From Aeromicrobium sp. PE09-221 (GTDB taxonomy: Bacteria > Actinomycetota > Actinomycetes > Propionibacteriales > Nocardioidaceae): 64,000 bases of DNA. The translations under genes were made by a program, and so were the position numbers. This document shows positions 45,207 through 54,604 of this stretch, one piece after another; the first letter of the stretch is position 1, and every line of letters starts with the position of its first letter. The stretch spans positions 1-64,000 of the forward strand of contig NZ_MIJB01000025.1 in NCBI RefSeq assembly GCF_002174305.1, written 5' to 3'. Below the pieces are notes generated by a model that was not told the DNA's origin, ran no database searches, and worked only from the letters and a program-made list of their open reading frames with translations.

Positions 45207-47639
45207 ATGACGACCCCCGTCCCCACATCGCCCGCCGATAGCCATGACGTCATCCGCGTCCGCGGGGCACGGGAGAACAATCTCCGCAATGTCGATGTCG
45301 AGCTGCCGAAGCGCCGGCTCACGGTCTTCACCGGCGTCTCGGGATCCGGCAAGAGCTCACTCGTGTTCGGCACCATCGCCGCAGAATCGCAGCGTCTCAT
45401 CAATGAGACCTACAGCGCCTTCGTTCAAGGCTTCATGCCGACGCTGGCGCGCCCCGACGTGGACCTGCTCGAAGGACTGACCACGGCCATCATCGTCGAC
45501 CAAGAGCGGATGGGCGCCAATATCCGCTCGACCGTCGGCACGGTCACCGATGTCAATGCGATGCTGCGCATCCTGTTCAGCAGGCTCGGCGAACCGCACA
45601 TCGGCTCGCCGCAGGCCTTCTCCTTCAATGTCGCCTCGATCAGCGGCGCCGGAGCGGTCAACCTCGAGCGCGGCGGCAAGACCGTCAAGGAACGCCGCGA
45701 TTTCAGCATCACCGGCGGCATGTGCCCGCACTGCGAGGGCACCGGCCGGGTCAGCGACTTCGACCTCGCAGCCCTGTTCGATGCAGGCAAGTCCCTCAAC
45801 GAGGGTGCCGTCACCGTCCCGGGGTACAGCATGGACGGCTGGAACGGGCGCATCTATCGTGGTTGCGGCTTCTTCGATCCCGACAAGCCGATCTCCTCCT
45901 TCACCGACACCGAGCTCCACGACCTGCTCCACAGGGAGCCGACCAAGGTCAAGATCGAGGGCATCAACCTCACGTACACCGGACTGATCCCGCAGATCCA
46001 GAAGTCCTTCCTGTCCAAGGACCGCGAGGCGATGCAACCGCATATCCGGGCCTTCGTCGACCGCGCGATCACCTTCGCCGACTGCCCGGAGTGCCAGGGG
46101 ACCCGGCTGAGCGAGTTGGCGCGATCCTCGAGGATCCGGGGTCGGAACATCGCCGAACTATGCGCGATGCAGATCAGCGACCTCGCGCAGTGGATCGGCG
46201 AGCTCGACGAGCCCTCCGCCAGGCCGCTGTTGAAGGCGCTGCGCGAGACCCTCGACTCCTTCGTGGAGATCGGCCTGGGCTATCTCAGTCTGAACCGGTC
46301 CTCCGGAACACTCTCCGGGGGAGAAGCCCAGCGGACCAAGATGATCCGTCACCTCGGCTCTTCGCTCACGGATGTCACCTATGTCTTCGACGAGCCCACG
46401 ATCGGACTGCACCCGCACGACATCGCCCGGATGAACCGTCTGCTCCTGCAACTGCGGGACAAAGGCAACACGGTCCTCGTCGTCGAACACAAGCCCGAGA
46501 CGATCGCCATCGGCGACCATGTGGTCGACCTCGGGCCGCGCGCGGGTATCGAGGGTGGTCAGGTGGTCTACGAAGGCTCCGTCGGCGGTCTGCGCTCCAG
46601 CGACACGTTGACGGGCCGACACCTCGATGACCGGGCCACCCTGAAGTCGCAGGCTCGTGTGGCGGAGGGGGTCCTGGAGATCCGCGGCGCCGATGCCCAC
46701 AATCTGCGAGATGTGGATGTCGACATTCCTCTCGGGGTCCTGTGTGTCGTCACCGGGGTGGCGGGGTCCGGGAAGAGCTCGCTGGTGCACGGCTCGATGG
46801 CGGGACGAGAGGGGGTTGTGGTCATCGACCAGGGTGTGATCAAGGGCTCGCGGCGCAGCAACCCCGCGACCTACACAGGACTGCTCGATCCGATCCGCAA
46901 GGCCTTCGCCAAGGCCAACGGGGTCAAGCCGGGACTGTTCAGCGCCAATTCCGATGGCGCCTGCCCGCACTGCAAGGGTGCCGGCGTCGTCTATACCGAC
47001 CTGGCGATGATGGCTGGCGTCGCCGTGCCGTGCGAGGTGTGCGACGGCAAGCGATTCCAGGCCGAGGTGCTGGAGTACACCTTCGGCGGCAAGGACATCA
47101 GCGAGGTGCTCGCCATGTCCGTCGCCGAGGCCGAGGAGTTCCTCGGTTCCGGAGAGGTAAGGATCCCCGTGGCCCACAAGATCCTCGTCCGGCTCGCCGA
47201 TGTCGGCCTCGGCTATATCAAGCTCGGTCAGCCGCTCACGACGCTGTCGGGTGGTGAACGCCAGCGACTCAAGCTCGCGGCGCAGATGGGGGAGAAGGCC
47301 GATGTCTACGTCCTCGACGAGCCGACCACGGGTCTGCACCTCGCGGATGTCGCGCAGTTGCTCGGTCTGTTGGACCGGCTCGTGGACACGGGCAAGTCCG
47401 TGGTCGTCATCGAGCACCACCAAGCGGTCATGGCCCACGCCGACTGGATCATCGATCTCGGTCCCGGAGCCGGCCACGACGGTGGCCGCATCGTCTTCGA
47501 GGGGACTCCCAGGGCGCTCGTCACCGACGCCTCGACGCTCACCGGCCGGCATCTGGCGGCGTACTGTGGTCGTCTCGCCGGTGTCGACGCCGATCAAGGG
47601 ACAGCGCCGGATTCGGTGAATCGTGACCAGGAGGGATGA
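45207..47639 (+). CDS. Short UvrA-like ABC ATPase
   Basis: An 810-residue UvrA-family protein with two ABC modules: Walker A GVSGSGKSS and GVAGSGKSS, signatures LSGGEAQRTKM and LSGGERQRLKL, Walker B YVFDEPTIGLHP and YVLDEPTTGLH. Zinc modules are CPHCEGTG, CPECQGT, CPHCKGAG and CEVCDGK. At 810 residues it is well below the roughly 950 of housekeeping UvrA, so parts such as the UvrB-binding region are probably missing. Relatives are linked to resistance to DNA-binding drugs. It starts four bases after the VOC gene. Confidence 0.92.
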   Translation: MTTPVPTSPADSHDVIRVRGARENNLRNVDVELPKRRLTVFTGVSGSGKSSLVFGTIAAESQRLINETYSAFVQGFMPTLARPDVDLLEGLTTAIIVDQERMGANIRSTVGTVTDVNAMLRILFSRLGEPHIGSPQAFSFNVASISGAGAVNLERGGKTVKERRDFSITGGMCPHCEGTGRVSDFDLAALFDAGKSLNEGAVTVPGYSMDGWNGRIYRGCGFFDPDKPISSFTDTELHDLLHREPTKVKIEGINLTYTGLIPQIQKSFLSKDREAMQPHIRAFVDRAITFADCPECQGTRLSELARSSRIRGRNIAELCAMQISDLAQWIGELDEPSARPLLKALRETLDSFVEIGLGYLSLNRSSGTLSGGEAQRTKMIRHLGSSLTDVTYVFDEPTIGLHPHDIARMNRLLLQLRDKGNTVLVVEHKPETIAIGDHVVDLGPRAGIEGGQVVYEGSVGGLRSSDTLTGRHLDDRATLKSQARVAEGVLEIRGADAHNLRDVDVDIPLGVLCVVTGVAGSGKSSLVHGSMAGREGVVVIDQGVIKGSRRSNPATYTGLLDPIRKAFAKANGVKPGLFSANSDGACPHCKGAGVVYTDLAMMAGVAVPCEVCDGKRFQAEVLEYTFGGKDISEVLAMSVAEAEEFLGSGEVRIPVAHKILVRLADVGLGYIKLGQPLTTLSGGERQRLKLAAQMGEKADVYVLDEPTTGLHLADVAQLLGLLDRLVDTGKSVVVIEHHQAVMAHADWIIDLGPGAGHDGGRIVFEGTPRALVTDASTLTGRHLAAYCGRLAGVDADQGTAPDSVNRDQEG

Positions 47640-47698
47640 GCCGATCACGAGATCGGGCACGGCATACTGATGATCATGACCATCGAGCAAGGCATCGC

Positions 47699-48478
47699 AT
47701 GACCGACGGAGCTGGGCATCGACAGGCCCTCGCCGATCGCATCCGCGGGGACCATGCGCGTCGCGCACGGCGCCGGCGTTCGATAGCAACCGTGTCGATC
47801 GTGTCCACCGTTCTCCTCTGCTTGACGGTTTTCGGATGGCTGCAGCTCCGTGGAACTGCAGACGAGCAGGGAGATATCGCGGTCCCGGAGCACGCTACCG
47901 ATGATTACGGCTTCATGCTCACCCCCGACCTCGTGACGGGAACCGACACCGGCGACGTACCGCCGGTGAATGTGCAGGTCTTCGAGGACTTCCTGTGCCC
48001 CTCCTGTAAGGCCTTCCATGAGGAATCGGGAGCATTCCTCGCCGAGCAGGTGGCCTCCGGCACTATCAGCCTCACCTATCAGCCGTTCACCTTCCTTCTG
48101 GAGGCGTCGACTGACGAATACGCCCAGCGAGCGGCGAATGCGGCGGCATGCGTCGCCGATGATGCCGGCGTCGTCGCCTATGCGGCGATGCACGATCTAC
48201 TGCTCCAGCATCAGCCGGCCGAGGGCGGGCCCGGGTTGAGCGATGATCAGCTCCTCGACTTCGCCACACAGGCAGGGGCTGACGATATCGCCGCGTGCAT
48301 CGAAGAACGCACCTTCGCGCCGTGGGTGGAGCGCGCCCTCGAAGCGGGACGTGCCGCTGACGTCACCACGACACCCACGGTGCGGATCGGTGGCATGGAT
48401 GTCGTCAGAAGCACCGACGGTGCCGAGTCGATCCCTGGCCCGGAGGAACTTCAGTTCGCGATCGAGGCGGCACGATGA
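47699..48478 (+). CDS. DsbA-like thiol oxidoreductase
   Basis: A 259-residue membrane-anchored thioredoxin-fold protein. One helix (about residues 28-48) follows a basic N-terminus; the outer domain has the active site EDFLCPSCKAFHEESG (CPSC) and the cis-loop TTTPTVRIGG. It probably makes or reshuffles disulfides in exported proteins. The ATG at 47699 has AAGG before it; an ATG at 47636, overlapping the UvrA-like stop, would add a His/Arg-rich 21-residue extension. Confidence 0.88.
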   Translation: MTDGAGHRQALADRIRGDHARRARRRRSIATVSIVSTVLLCLTVFGWLQLRGTADEQGDIAVPEHATDDYGFMLTPDLVTGTDTGDVPPVNVQVFEDFLCPSCKAFHEESGAFLAEQVASGTISLTYQPFTFLLEASTDEYAQRAANAAACVADDAGVVAYAAMHDLLLQHQPAEGGPGLSDDQLLDFATQAGADDIAACIEERTFAPWVERALEAGRAADVTTTPTVRIGGMDVVRSTDGAESIPGPEELQFAIEAAR

Positions 48479-49137
48479 GCGAACCGGACACCGGGCCCTC
48501 GTGGGACGTCGACCGCCGAGATGCGCCACCTCGACCGTCCGTCGCCACCGATTTCGCACCGGAGCCGCCTATCGAGCGACCCCGGCGCGTCGCCATAGCG
48601 ATGTGGCTCGTATTCGTCGCCGCGGTGATCTTCGTCGGACTGACGGTCCTGGCCGGGCTGCGCCTCGGCGAGGTACGCGAGGCAGTGACCGCGGCCCTTC
48701 CCTCCGATCTCGAGGAGGACTACACCGCATCGGAGATCCGCCGCGCAGTGCGCGTTCTCATCGGGGCGGTCGCCGGACTCGGTCTGCTGCTGACCGTCAT
48801 GCAGGTCCTCGCCATCGTTTCGGTAGCGAAGCGGCGGAACACCACGGCACGCGTGCTCTTCATCACCGTGCTCGTCCTCTACCTGCCCGTCGCCGCGGTG
48901 GGCCCTTCCGTCCGATCGTTCGGAGCCTACGACACAGCGCTGAGCGGTCTGGCCGTCGCCAGCCTCCTCGTCGCGATGATCCTGATCTGCACTCCCGCGG
49001 TCACGCGATGGTGGCGTCAGCCGGACCGTCGCGGCCCTCTTCCCCTCCTTCGGCCCGAGGATGGGCTGGACATCGCCCCCGAAGGCCAGCGACCGGGCGA
49101 GGGCGCGGACACCGATCCGCCCATCAACCGAAGTTGA
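48475..49137 (+). CDS. Four-helix membrane protein of unknown function
   Basis: A 220-residue protein I do not recognise. A Pro-rich cytosolic N-terminus of about 37 residues leads to four hydrophobic spans (WLVFVAAVIFVGLTVLAGL; IGAVAGLGLLLTVMQVLAIV; VLFITVLVLYLPVAAVG; LAVASLLVAMILI) and an acidic Pro/Gly tail. A charged loop lies between the first two. The start overlaps the DsbA-like stop, so the two are made together. Its 3' end overlaps the convergent iniC-like gene by 14 bases. Confidence 0.8.
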   Translation: MSEPDTGPSWDVDRRDAPPRPSVATDFAPEPPIERPRRVAIAMWLVFVAAVIFVGLTVLAGLRLGEVREAVTAALPSDLEEDYTASEIRRAVRVLIGAVAGLGLLLTVMQVLAIVSVAKRRNTTARVLFITVLVLYLPVAAVGPSVRSFGAYDTALSGLAVASLLVAMILICTPAVTRWWRQPDRRGPLPLLRPEDGLDIAPEGQRPGEGADTDPPINRS

Positions 49138-50623
49138 TCGCCGTCCGCTGCTCGCGACCCATCAGCGTCACGACGAGCGACTCGCAGCTACGCTCGGCGA
49201 TCTTGGCTGCTCGATAGGTCTCGTCATCGAGCAGCGGATTGCGAGTCAGTTCTCGCCATCGGCCGAGATGCCGCGCCGCACTCTCCACCAGCTCCTCGGC
49301 GGAGGCTCCGTCACGTTCCACACCCAATCGGTCCTCAGGACTCGCACCGCGCCCACCCACCAACCGCTCCAGCTCACTGAGGAGCGTCGGCGACAGACTC
49401 AACCGCCGGGCGGCGATACGTCCGAGCAAGCGGGTCTCGGCGAAGGTATGTGCTCCGGCCATATGCTCATCGGCCATCACCACGACCTCGTCGGACCCCT
49501 GCACGGGGTGGGCCCGCAAGAGTCGGTGAACCGCGAGGACGATCGAGTGCGCCTTCAATTCGGACTGTCGTTGAACGAAGTGCACGTCGACCACACGCCG
49601 AAGCTCCTCCAACCCGCTTCGCCGGAGCAGTTCCCTCGAGAGCTGTTCGGCATCGTCGATCCCACCCCGCACGGTCGCGAGGGCGAGACGGATGCCATAC
49701 ATCCCGAAGCGGTCCACCAGATCGGCTCGCACGCGCTCGCTGGGAAGATCCTCATCCCTCGTCGCCAGGAAACGCTCCACACTGACCATCAGCTGCCGAG
49801 TCTCCTCCGGGTCGCGTGCAGCCAGATTCCGGAAGACGCTGAAGTCCGCTTGGCGCAGGGTACTGGCACCGGCGCCCAGCAGTCCGGCAACCGGAACTAT
49901 CGTCTCGCACACTCCCTGTAGGGCCGAATGCTGGCGCAGTCTCTCGACCGCCTCATTGATCGAGACCATGGCGGTCAGGCGTCCCCCGCCGAGCTCATCG
50001 GCACGGGACAGCACCGCGATGGCACCGATCGCCGCGTTGCCATGACGCGTCCGTTCGTGCAGCGCGCGCAGGAACTGCACATCGGACTCGTGCAGCGAGC
50101 GGAGCAGGTAGATGACCGCATCAGCACCCGCCGCACCCTCCTCTGGTAGGAGGAAACGATCGGTCTGATCGGACGCCTCCTGGGTCACCGAGATCGTTCC
50201 GGGAGTGTCGACGAAGGTGAGTCCCCGCACGCCGGGTGCCGGCCAGCTCACATCCAGGCGCTCGAACTCCGCGGGCGACAACCCGTGCAGGGCCAGCTCC
50301 AGACGGTCTTCCTGGCGTCGTGCCGGCAGCAGCGCCGGCGTTCCATCGGCGAGTACCGCTCGAACGGAGGGCGTGGCTCCGTAGTGGTAGCGAGTCACGA
50401 TACGCGTACACTCCCGCGCATCGGTGGGCGCGATCCGCTCTCCCAACAGTCCGTTGAGAAGCGTCGACTTGCCGGCTTTGACCGAGCCGACAAGGGCGAT
50501 GCGCAGGGGGCCCTCCAGGCGCCGATCCAGTTCACCGAGCTGGGCTGCAATGGGAGAGTCGAGCGGGTAGAGCCGGCGCGCAGCGCTAACGAGAGCTCGT
50601 GCCGAGTCCAAAGGTCCTCTCAT
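49124..50623 (-). CDS. iniC: Dynamin-like GTPase, IniC-like
   Basis: A 499-residue bacterial dynamin-like protein. G1 is ALVGSVKAGKSTLLNGL near residues 44-60, the G2-like Thr lies in ECTRIVTRYHYG, G3 is TFVDTPGTISV, and G4 is VLSRADELGG. Length and position match IniC, last gene of the mycobacterial iniBAC operon; that operon is induced by cell-wall inhibitors and its dynamins remodel membranes. The start overlaps the iniA-like stop by ATGA, consistent with a heteromeric pair. Confidence 0.85.
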   Translation of the reverse strand: MRGPLDSARALVSAARRLYPLDSPIAAQLGELDRRLEGPLRIALVGSVKAGKSTLLNGLLGERIAPTDARECTRIVTRYHYGATPSVRAVLADGTPALLPARRQEDRLELALHGLSPAEFERLDVSWPAPGVRGLTFVDTPGTISVTQEASDQTDRFLLPEEGAAGADAVIYLLRSLHESDVQFLRALHERTRHGNAAIGAIAVLSRADELGGGRLTAMVSINEAVERLRQHSALQGVCETIVPVAGLLGAGASTLRQADFSVFRNLAARDPEETRQLMVSVERFLATRDEDLPSERVRADLVDRFGMYGIRLALATVRGGIDDAEQLSRELLRRSGLEELRRVVDVHFVQRQSELKAHSIVLAVHRLLRAHPVQGSDEVVVMADEHMAGAHTFAETRLLGRIAARRLSLSPTLLSELERLVGGRGASPEDRLGVERDGASAEELVESAARHLGRWRELTRNPLLDDETYRAAKIAERSCESLVVTLMGREQRTAINFG

Positions 50624-52467
50624 GCTGGCGTCAACTCCCGACCCGTCGGCGGCGTCGTCGTGAAAGCGGAGGCCCGTTCGCAGAGCTGGCGAATCTCCCG
50701 CAGCTCCCGCGACAGGAGAATCGCGCGGCGGGAGCGCTCATCGGTCGGAAGCGCCGTACCGTCCTTCGCTGCACGTACCGATTCGGCGAGGGATCTTTTC
50801 AGGTCCTCAGCGATTGCGGAGAAATGATCACGGAGGACCCGCTTGACTCTTCCCATCCGGTCACGGGACTCCTTGCCCACCTGGAAGATCGATTCGTCGA
50901 TGAGTCGCCGCACCGCGTGCTTCGCTTCATTGCGCCGCTGCTCCAAGCGCTGTTGGGCATCCTGTCGATAGGCGAACCCGCCCATGACGAGTCCGGCCGC
51001 TACCGACAATGGATTCACGAGGGCCATTCCGGCAAGGCTGGTCATCAGGCCGAACATGAGGATTCCCCCGTAGGAGCCCTTCATACCGACCATCACCTTC
51101 TGGCCGAGTGAGAGACGTCCGGAGCGCACCACCTCCAACCCACCGATCGCTCGGAGCGCTTGCTCAGTGCCGTCGAGGGCGAGCTCGGGGACCGCCGCCC
51201 GGCCATCGAGGGAGAAGTGCCGGGCGACCACCTCGGCCAGATGCTCGCTGCGCTGGTGGGCCCAGACGAAGTTGTCCGAAACCGCTTGGGTCACCGACTC
51301 GGCTAGCCACGAGCCGATGTCATCCCAGACCTCACCAGGGTCGCAGTCATCAATGAGCTTCTCGGCCTCGCGCCCGACGGCACGCAGCCGGTCACGCAGA
51401 TCGAACTCGATGTCCGAGACCAGTTCGGCCGCACCATCGGAGAGGGTCTGCTGCCAACGGGCCGATCGGCGTGTGAGCTGATTGGCGAGGTCGCGCACAT
51501 CTTCGAGCTCGCGCACCACCTCCGCGCCTCCCGAGGTTGCTCCGAGCGCGCGCAACTCGGCCTGCAGCACCATCATCAGGTGCTCACAGACCGCCAGGAT
51601 ATCGTCGACTGCCGAGCGACGACGTTCGGCCAATACGTCCTCTCGGACGACCTCACGCAGGTGCGTTCCCAGTGCGGTCACGCGTGCTTCATCGGCGAGC
51701 GCGTCGTCGTGTTCGCGACCGGCGAGATCGTGCAAGAGCGCCGACGTCGCGAGGAGCGGCACATCGATATCGGCAGCGGCCAGGTGCTCGAGATTCGCCT
51801 CGACGATCGCGCGCCACTGGTGCTGGAGATCGATCTTACTGACGACGCAGGTGACACGTGGACACAAGGCCACCGCCTGGCGGAGGAATCCCATCTCGGG
51901 CTGGGTGAGTTCCTGGGTAGCGTCCGAGAGCATGATGGCCGCATCGGCGTGGGGGAGCAGCGTGAGATTGGTTGACACCTGGGCTTGCGCGCGGCCGACG
52001 CCTGGAGTGTCCACCAGGGTGAGGCCATCGGCCAGAAAGGCGCGCGGCAAACGGACCTCGGCGTGGAGCGAACCGGCGAAACCGGTCTCACCCGCCAGCT
52101 CGGTGACGTGCCGGCGCAGCTGTCGAGGGTCGATCGATGTCCGGATGGAGGTCTCCTCCTGTGCGAACTCCGTGACCAGCACCGCACTCGGTTGATCCCC
52201 CCAGCTGACAGCTGTGGGAACTGCGGTCGCCACGACATCATCGACCGGGCACACCGGTGCGTCGACGAGGGCGTTGACCAAGGCGCTCTTGCCCTGTTTG
52301 AACTGCCCGACGACGACCACCTGGACGCTGGTATCGGCCAGCAGCGCTTGGACATCGTCCATTCGGCCAGTGAGCTCTGGACGACCGTGGGACACGGTAA
52401 CCGATCGAAGACGCTCGACGATCTCGTCAAGTCCGACCGAGGTGCTGGTGGAGAGGGACGATGTCAC
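50620..52467 (-). CDS. iniA: Dynamin-like GTPase, IniA-like
   Basis: A 615-residue dynamin-like GTPase. G1 is VVVGQFKQGKSALVNALVD near residue 52, G3 is LVDTPGVGRAQ, G4 is CVVSKIDLQ. Long helices forming neck and trunk bundles follow, with a hydrophobic paddle (GGILMFGLMTSLAGMALVNP, then LSVAAGLVMGGFAY) near residues 475-510 for membrane insertion. The GTG at 52467 follows GAGGAG by five bases; the open frame continues upstream through the repeat gene but is not coding there. IniA-like in size and place. Confidence 0.87.
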   Translation of the reverse strand: MTSSLSTSTSVGLDEIVERLRSVTVSHGRPELTGRMDDVQALLADTSVQVVVVGQFKQGKSALVNALVDAPVCPVDDVVATAVPTAVSWGDQPSAVLVTEFAQEETSIRTSIDPRQLRRHVTELAGETGFAGSLHAEVRLPRAFLADGLTLVDTPGVGRAQAQVSTNLTLLPHADAAIMLSDATQELTQPEMGFLRQAVALCPRVTCVVSKIDLQHQWRAIVEANLEHLAAADIDVPLLATSALLHDLAGREHDDALADEARVTALGTHLREVVREDVLAERRRSAVDDILAVCEHLMMVLQAELRALGATSGGAEVVRELEDVRDLANQLTRRSARWQQTLSDGAAELVSDIEFDLRDRLRAVGREAEKLIDDCDPGEVWDDIGSWLAESVTQAVSDNFVWAHQRSEHLAEVVARHFSLDGRAAVPELALDGTEQALRAIGGLEVVRSGRLSLGQKVMVGMKGSYGGILMFGLMTSLAGMALVNPLSVAAGLVMGGFAYRQDAQQRLEQRRNEAKHAVRRLIDESIFQVGKESRDRMGRVKRVLRDHFSAIAEDLKRSLAESVRAAKDGTALPTDERSRRAILLSRELREIRQLCERASAFTTTPPTGRELTPA

Positions 52468-52500
52468 GATGGCTCCTCTGGAGGCTGGGGGAAGCTGACA

Positions 52501-52559
52501 CCGGGGCCACCCACCGACCGCTGCGAGCAGAACTCGCAGCGGCCGGAGACTGGCCCCGG
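52501..52559 (-). promoter_or_regulatory. Two-stem RNA structure between iniB-like and iniA-like genes
   Basis: An outer 9-bp stem (52501-52509 with 52551-52559, CCGGGGCCA/TGGCCCCGG) encloses an inner 10-bp hairpin (52518-52527 with 52533-52542, loop CAGAA). Both stems are perfect. The structure begins two bases after the iniB-like stop and lies 33 bases before the iniA-like start. It could stop most transcripts, or protect iniB-like mRNA, giving much more of the repeat protein than of the GTPases. Confidence 0.65.
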
Positions 52560-52561
52560 GG

Positions 52562-54553
52562 TCAGCCCGCGTTGTAATCGAAATCGTTGGTGTACGTCGT
52601 TTCGGGGCTGAACTCGGTCGACGGCGAGTACGTATTGCCCGAGCCTTCCTCGTAGTAGTCGCCTCCGTAGGAGCTGCCACCGCCGCTCTCGTAGAAGTCG
52701 CCTCCGACGGACTCGACCGCGCCCTGCTCGTAGTAGTCGCCTCCGTAGGAGCTGCCACCACCCGGCTCATAGACGTTCCCACCGACCGAGTTGTCCTGCG
52801 ACAGGTCGACGCCGCCGACGTCCACCGAGTTATCCTGCGACAGGTCGACGCCGCCGACGTCCACCGAGTTGTCCTGCGACAAGTCGACGCCGCCGACGTC
52901 CACCGAGTTATCCTCGACCGTCGTATTGCCGATGCCGCCGGCGTTAGAGCCGTCTTCCCAGTAGTCGCCACCGACCGAGTTGTCCTCGGACAGGTCGACC
53001 GCGAGGGTACCGACGCTGATGGAGTTGTCGTTATTGAGCGAATCAGAGATCGCGACGGTGTTGCCCGAGTCTGTCGTGTTACCGGAGTTGCGGCTATCGG
53101 TATTGCCGATGCCGCCGACGTTAGAGCCGTCTTCCCAGTAGTCGCCACCGACCGAGTTGTCCTCGGACAGGTCGACCGCGATATCGCCGATGGTGAGCGA
53201 ATTGTCATCGGTGTTACCCGAGTCGGTGACCGTCGTGTTACCCGAATCGTTCACCGTCGTATTACCCGAGTCGTTCACCGTGGTGTTACCCGAGTCGTTG
53301 ACCGAGTTATCGGACAGATCGACCGCGATATCGCCGATAGTGAGCGAATTGTCATCGGTGTTACCCGAGTCGGTGATGTTGCCCGAGTCGTTCACCGAGT
53401 TATCGGACAGATCGACCGCGATATCGCCGATAGTGAGCGAATTGTCATCGGTGTTGCCCGAGTCGGTGATCGAATTATCGGACAGATCGATGTCGCCGAT
53501 GGTGAGCGAGTTATCATCCGTGTTGCCGGAATCGGTGATCGTGGTGTTGCCCGAGTCGTTCACCGAGTTATCGGACAGATCGATGTCGCCGATGGTGAGG
53601 GAGTTGTCATCGGTATTGCCGATGCCGCCGACATTCGAGCCATCCTCCCAGTAGTCGCCACCCACCGAGTTGTCGACCGTGTTGCCCGAGTCGGTGGTGT
53701 TGCCCGAGTCGGTGACCGTCGTGTTCCCCGAATCAGAGACATTACCCGAGTCGTTCACCGAGTTATCGGAGAGATCGATGTCGCCGATGGTGAGGGAGTT
53801 GTCGGAGTTGTCGGAGTTGTCGTTGCCGATGCCACCGACATTCGAGCCATCCTCCCAGTAGTCGCCACCCACCGAGTTGTCCACGCTGTTGCCGGAGTCG
53901 GTGATCGTGGTGTTGCCCGAGTCGTTCACCGAGTGATCCGAGTTGTCGTTACCGGTGTTCTCGGCATTGTTCTGGTTGCCACCGACGGTGGTCGAGTTGT
54001 CGTTACCGGTGTTCTCGGCATTGTTCTGATTTCCACCGACGGTGTTGCCGGTGTTCTCAGCCTCGTTATTGATCTGGTCGCCACCCAAGGTCAGCTTGCC
54101 GTCACCGTTCTGGATGATGTCCCGTCCGGCGGCCTGAGCGGTGTCGGAGGCAACGGTATTGCCGTGTCCGATCACTACTGGATCCTCCGGGAGGAACTCT
54201 CCGCCGACGGCCAGACCACCTTCGCTGGCGAAGGCTTGACGCACATCGCCTTCCGCCCAGATGTTCTGGTCGAAGTGGGTGCCACCGTAGCTTCCGATGG
54301 CGACATTCTTGACCAGGTAGTTGATCATCTCACCCGGGGTGCCAGCACCCCCGCCGCCCACGGCGACGGCCATCGCACCCGGCACGGCATTGGCGATCAG
54401 GGGCGTCAGAGCGTCGACGTCTGCGCAGGAGATACCACCGAGACCGGCTGCGGCAAGGGCACCAGACGGGTCATCGGCGAACGCATCTGCCTTGGACGAG
54501 TCTCCCAGCAGATCGAGAATAAAGCTCAGCAGATTGCTGGCGGTCACTTCCAT
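52562..54553 (-). CDS. IniB-domain protein with long acidic Asn/Asp/Ser/Gly repeat region
   Basis: A 663-residue protein. Residues 1-55 (LLSFILDLLGDSSKADAF, then ALAAAGLGGISCADVDAL and IANAVPG) match the IniB N-terminal domain. About 155-600 is a repeat field of NSVNDSGN, TVTDSGN, DDNSLTIGDI and VGGDYWEDGSNVGGIGN units, with almost no Lys or Arg, then three 13-residue VDVGGVDLSQDNS copies and a Tyr-Gly tail (GGGSSYGGDYYE). Regular spacing of small and Asn residues suggests a beta-solenoid or a disordered polymer. No signal peptide is visible. The ATG has AGGAG upstream. It is first gene of the iniBAC-like operon; the repeats differ from the Ala/Gly-rich mycobacterial IniB. Confidence 0.8.
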   Translation of the reverse strand: MEVTASNLLSFILDLLGDSSKADAFADDPSGALAAAGLGGISCADVDALTPLIANAVPGAMAVAVGGGGAGTPGEMINYLVKNVAIGSYGGTHFDQNIWAEGDVRQAFASEGGLAVGGEFLPEDPVVIGHGNTVASDTAQAAGRDIIQNGDGKLTLGGDQINNEAENTGNTVGGNQNNAENTGNDNSTTVGGNQNNAENTGNDNSDHSVNDSGNTTITDSGNSVDNSVGGDYWEDGSNVGGIGNDNSDNSDNSLTIGDIDLSDNSVNDSGNVSDSGNTTVTDSGNTTDSGNTVDNSVGGDYWEDGSNVGGIGNTDDNSLTIGDIDLSDNSVNDSGNTTITDSGNTDDNSLTIGDIDLSDNSITDSGNTDDNSLTIGDIAVDLSDNSVNDSGNITDSGNTDDNSLTIGDIAVDLSDNSVNDSGNTTVNDSGNTTVNDSGNTTVTDSGNTDDNSLTIGDIAVDLSEDNSVGGDYWEDGSNVGGIGNTDSRNSGNTTDSGNTVAISDSLNNDNSISVGTLAVDLSEDNSVGGDYWEDGSNAGGIGNTTVEDNSVDVGGVDLSQDNSVDVGGVDLSQDNSVDVGGVDLSQDNSVGGNVYEPGGGSSYGGDYYEQGAVESVGGDFYESGGGSSYGGDYYEEGSGNTYSPSTEFSPETTYTNDFDYNAG
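52785..52901. repeat. Three 39-bp tandem repeats
   Basis: Units at 52785-52823, 52824-52862 and 52863-52901 differ at single bases and encode a 13-residue repeat of the IniB-like protein. Near-identity at DNA level implies recent duplication or slippage. Confidence 0.85.
52902..53960. repeat. Degenerate tandem repeat field
   Basis: Many interleaved units based on GAGTTATCGGACAGATCGA, GTGTTACCCGAGTCGG and TAGTCGCCACCGACCGAG repeat across about one kilobase inside the IniB-like gene. All keep the reading frame. Longer blocks of over 60 bases recur, for example around 53301 and 53397. Confidence 0.8.
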
Positions 54554-54604
54554 CAGAACTCCTCTAAGATCACAGCTCGCCGCGAAATCGACCGAGCCAC
54601 TGTG

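Noticed and set aside
52468-53208. Upstream extension of the IniA-like frame through the repeat region
   Set aside because: It would translate the IniB-like repeats out of frame into Thr/Arg-rich sequence; the GTG at 52467 with GAGGAG is the natural start.
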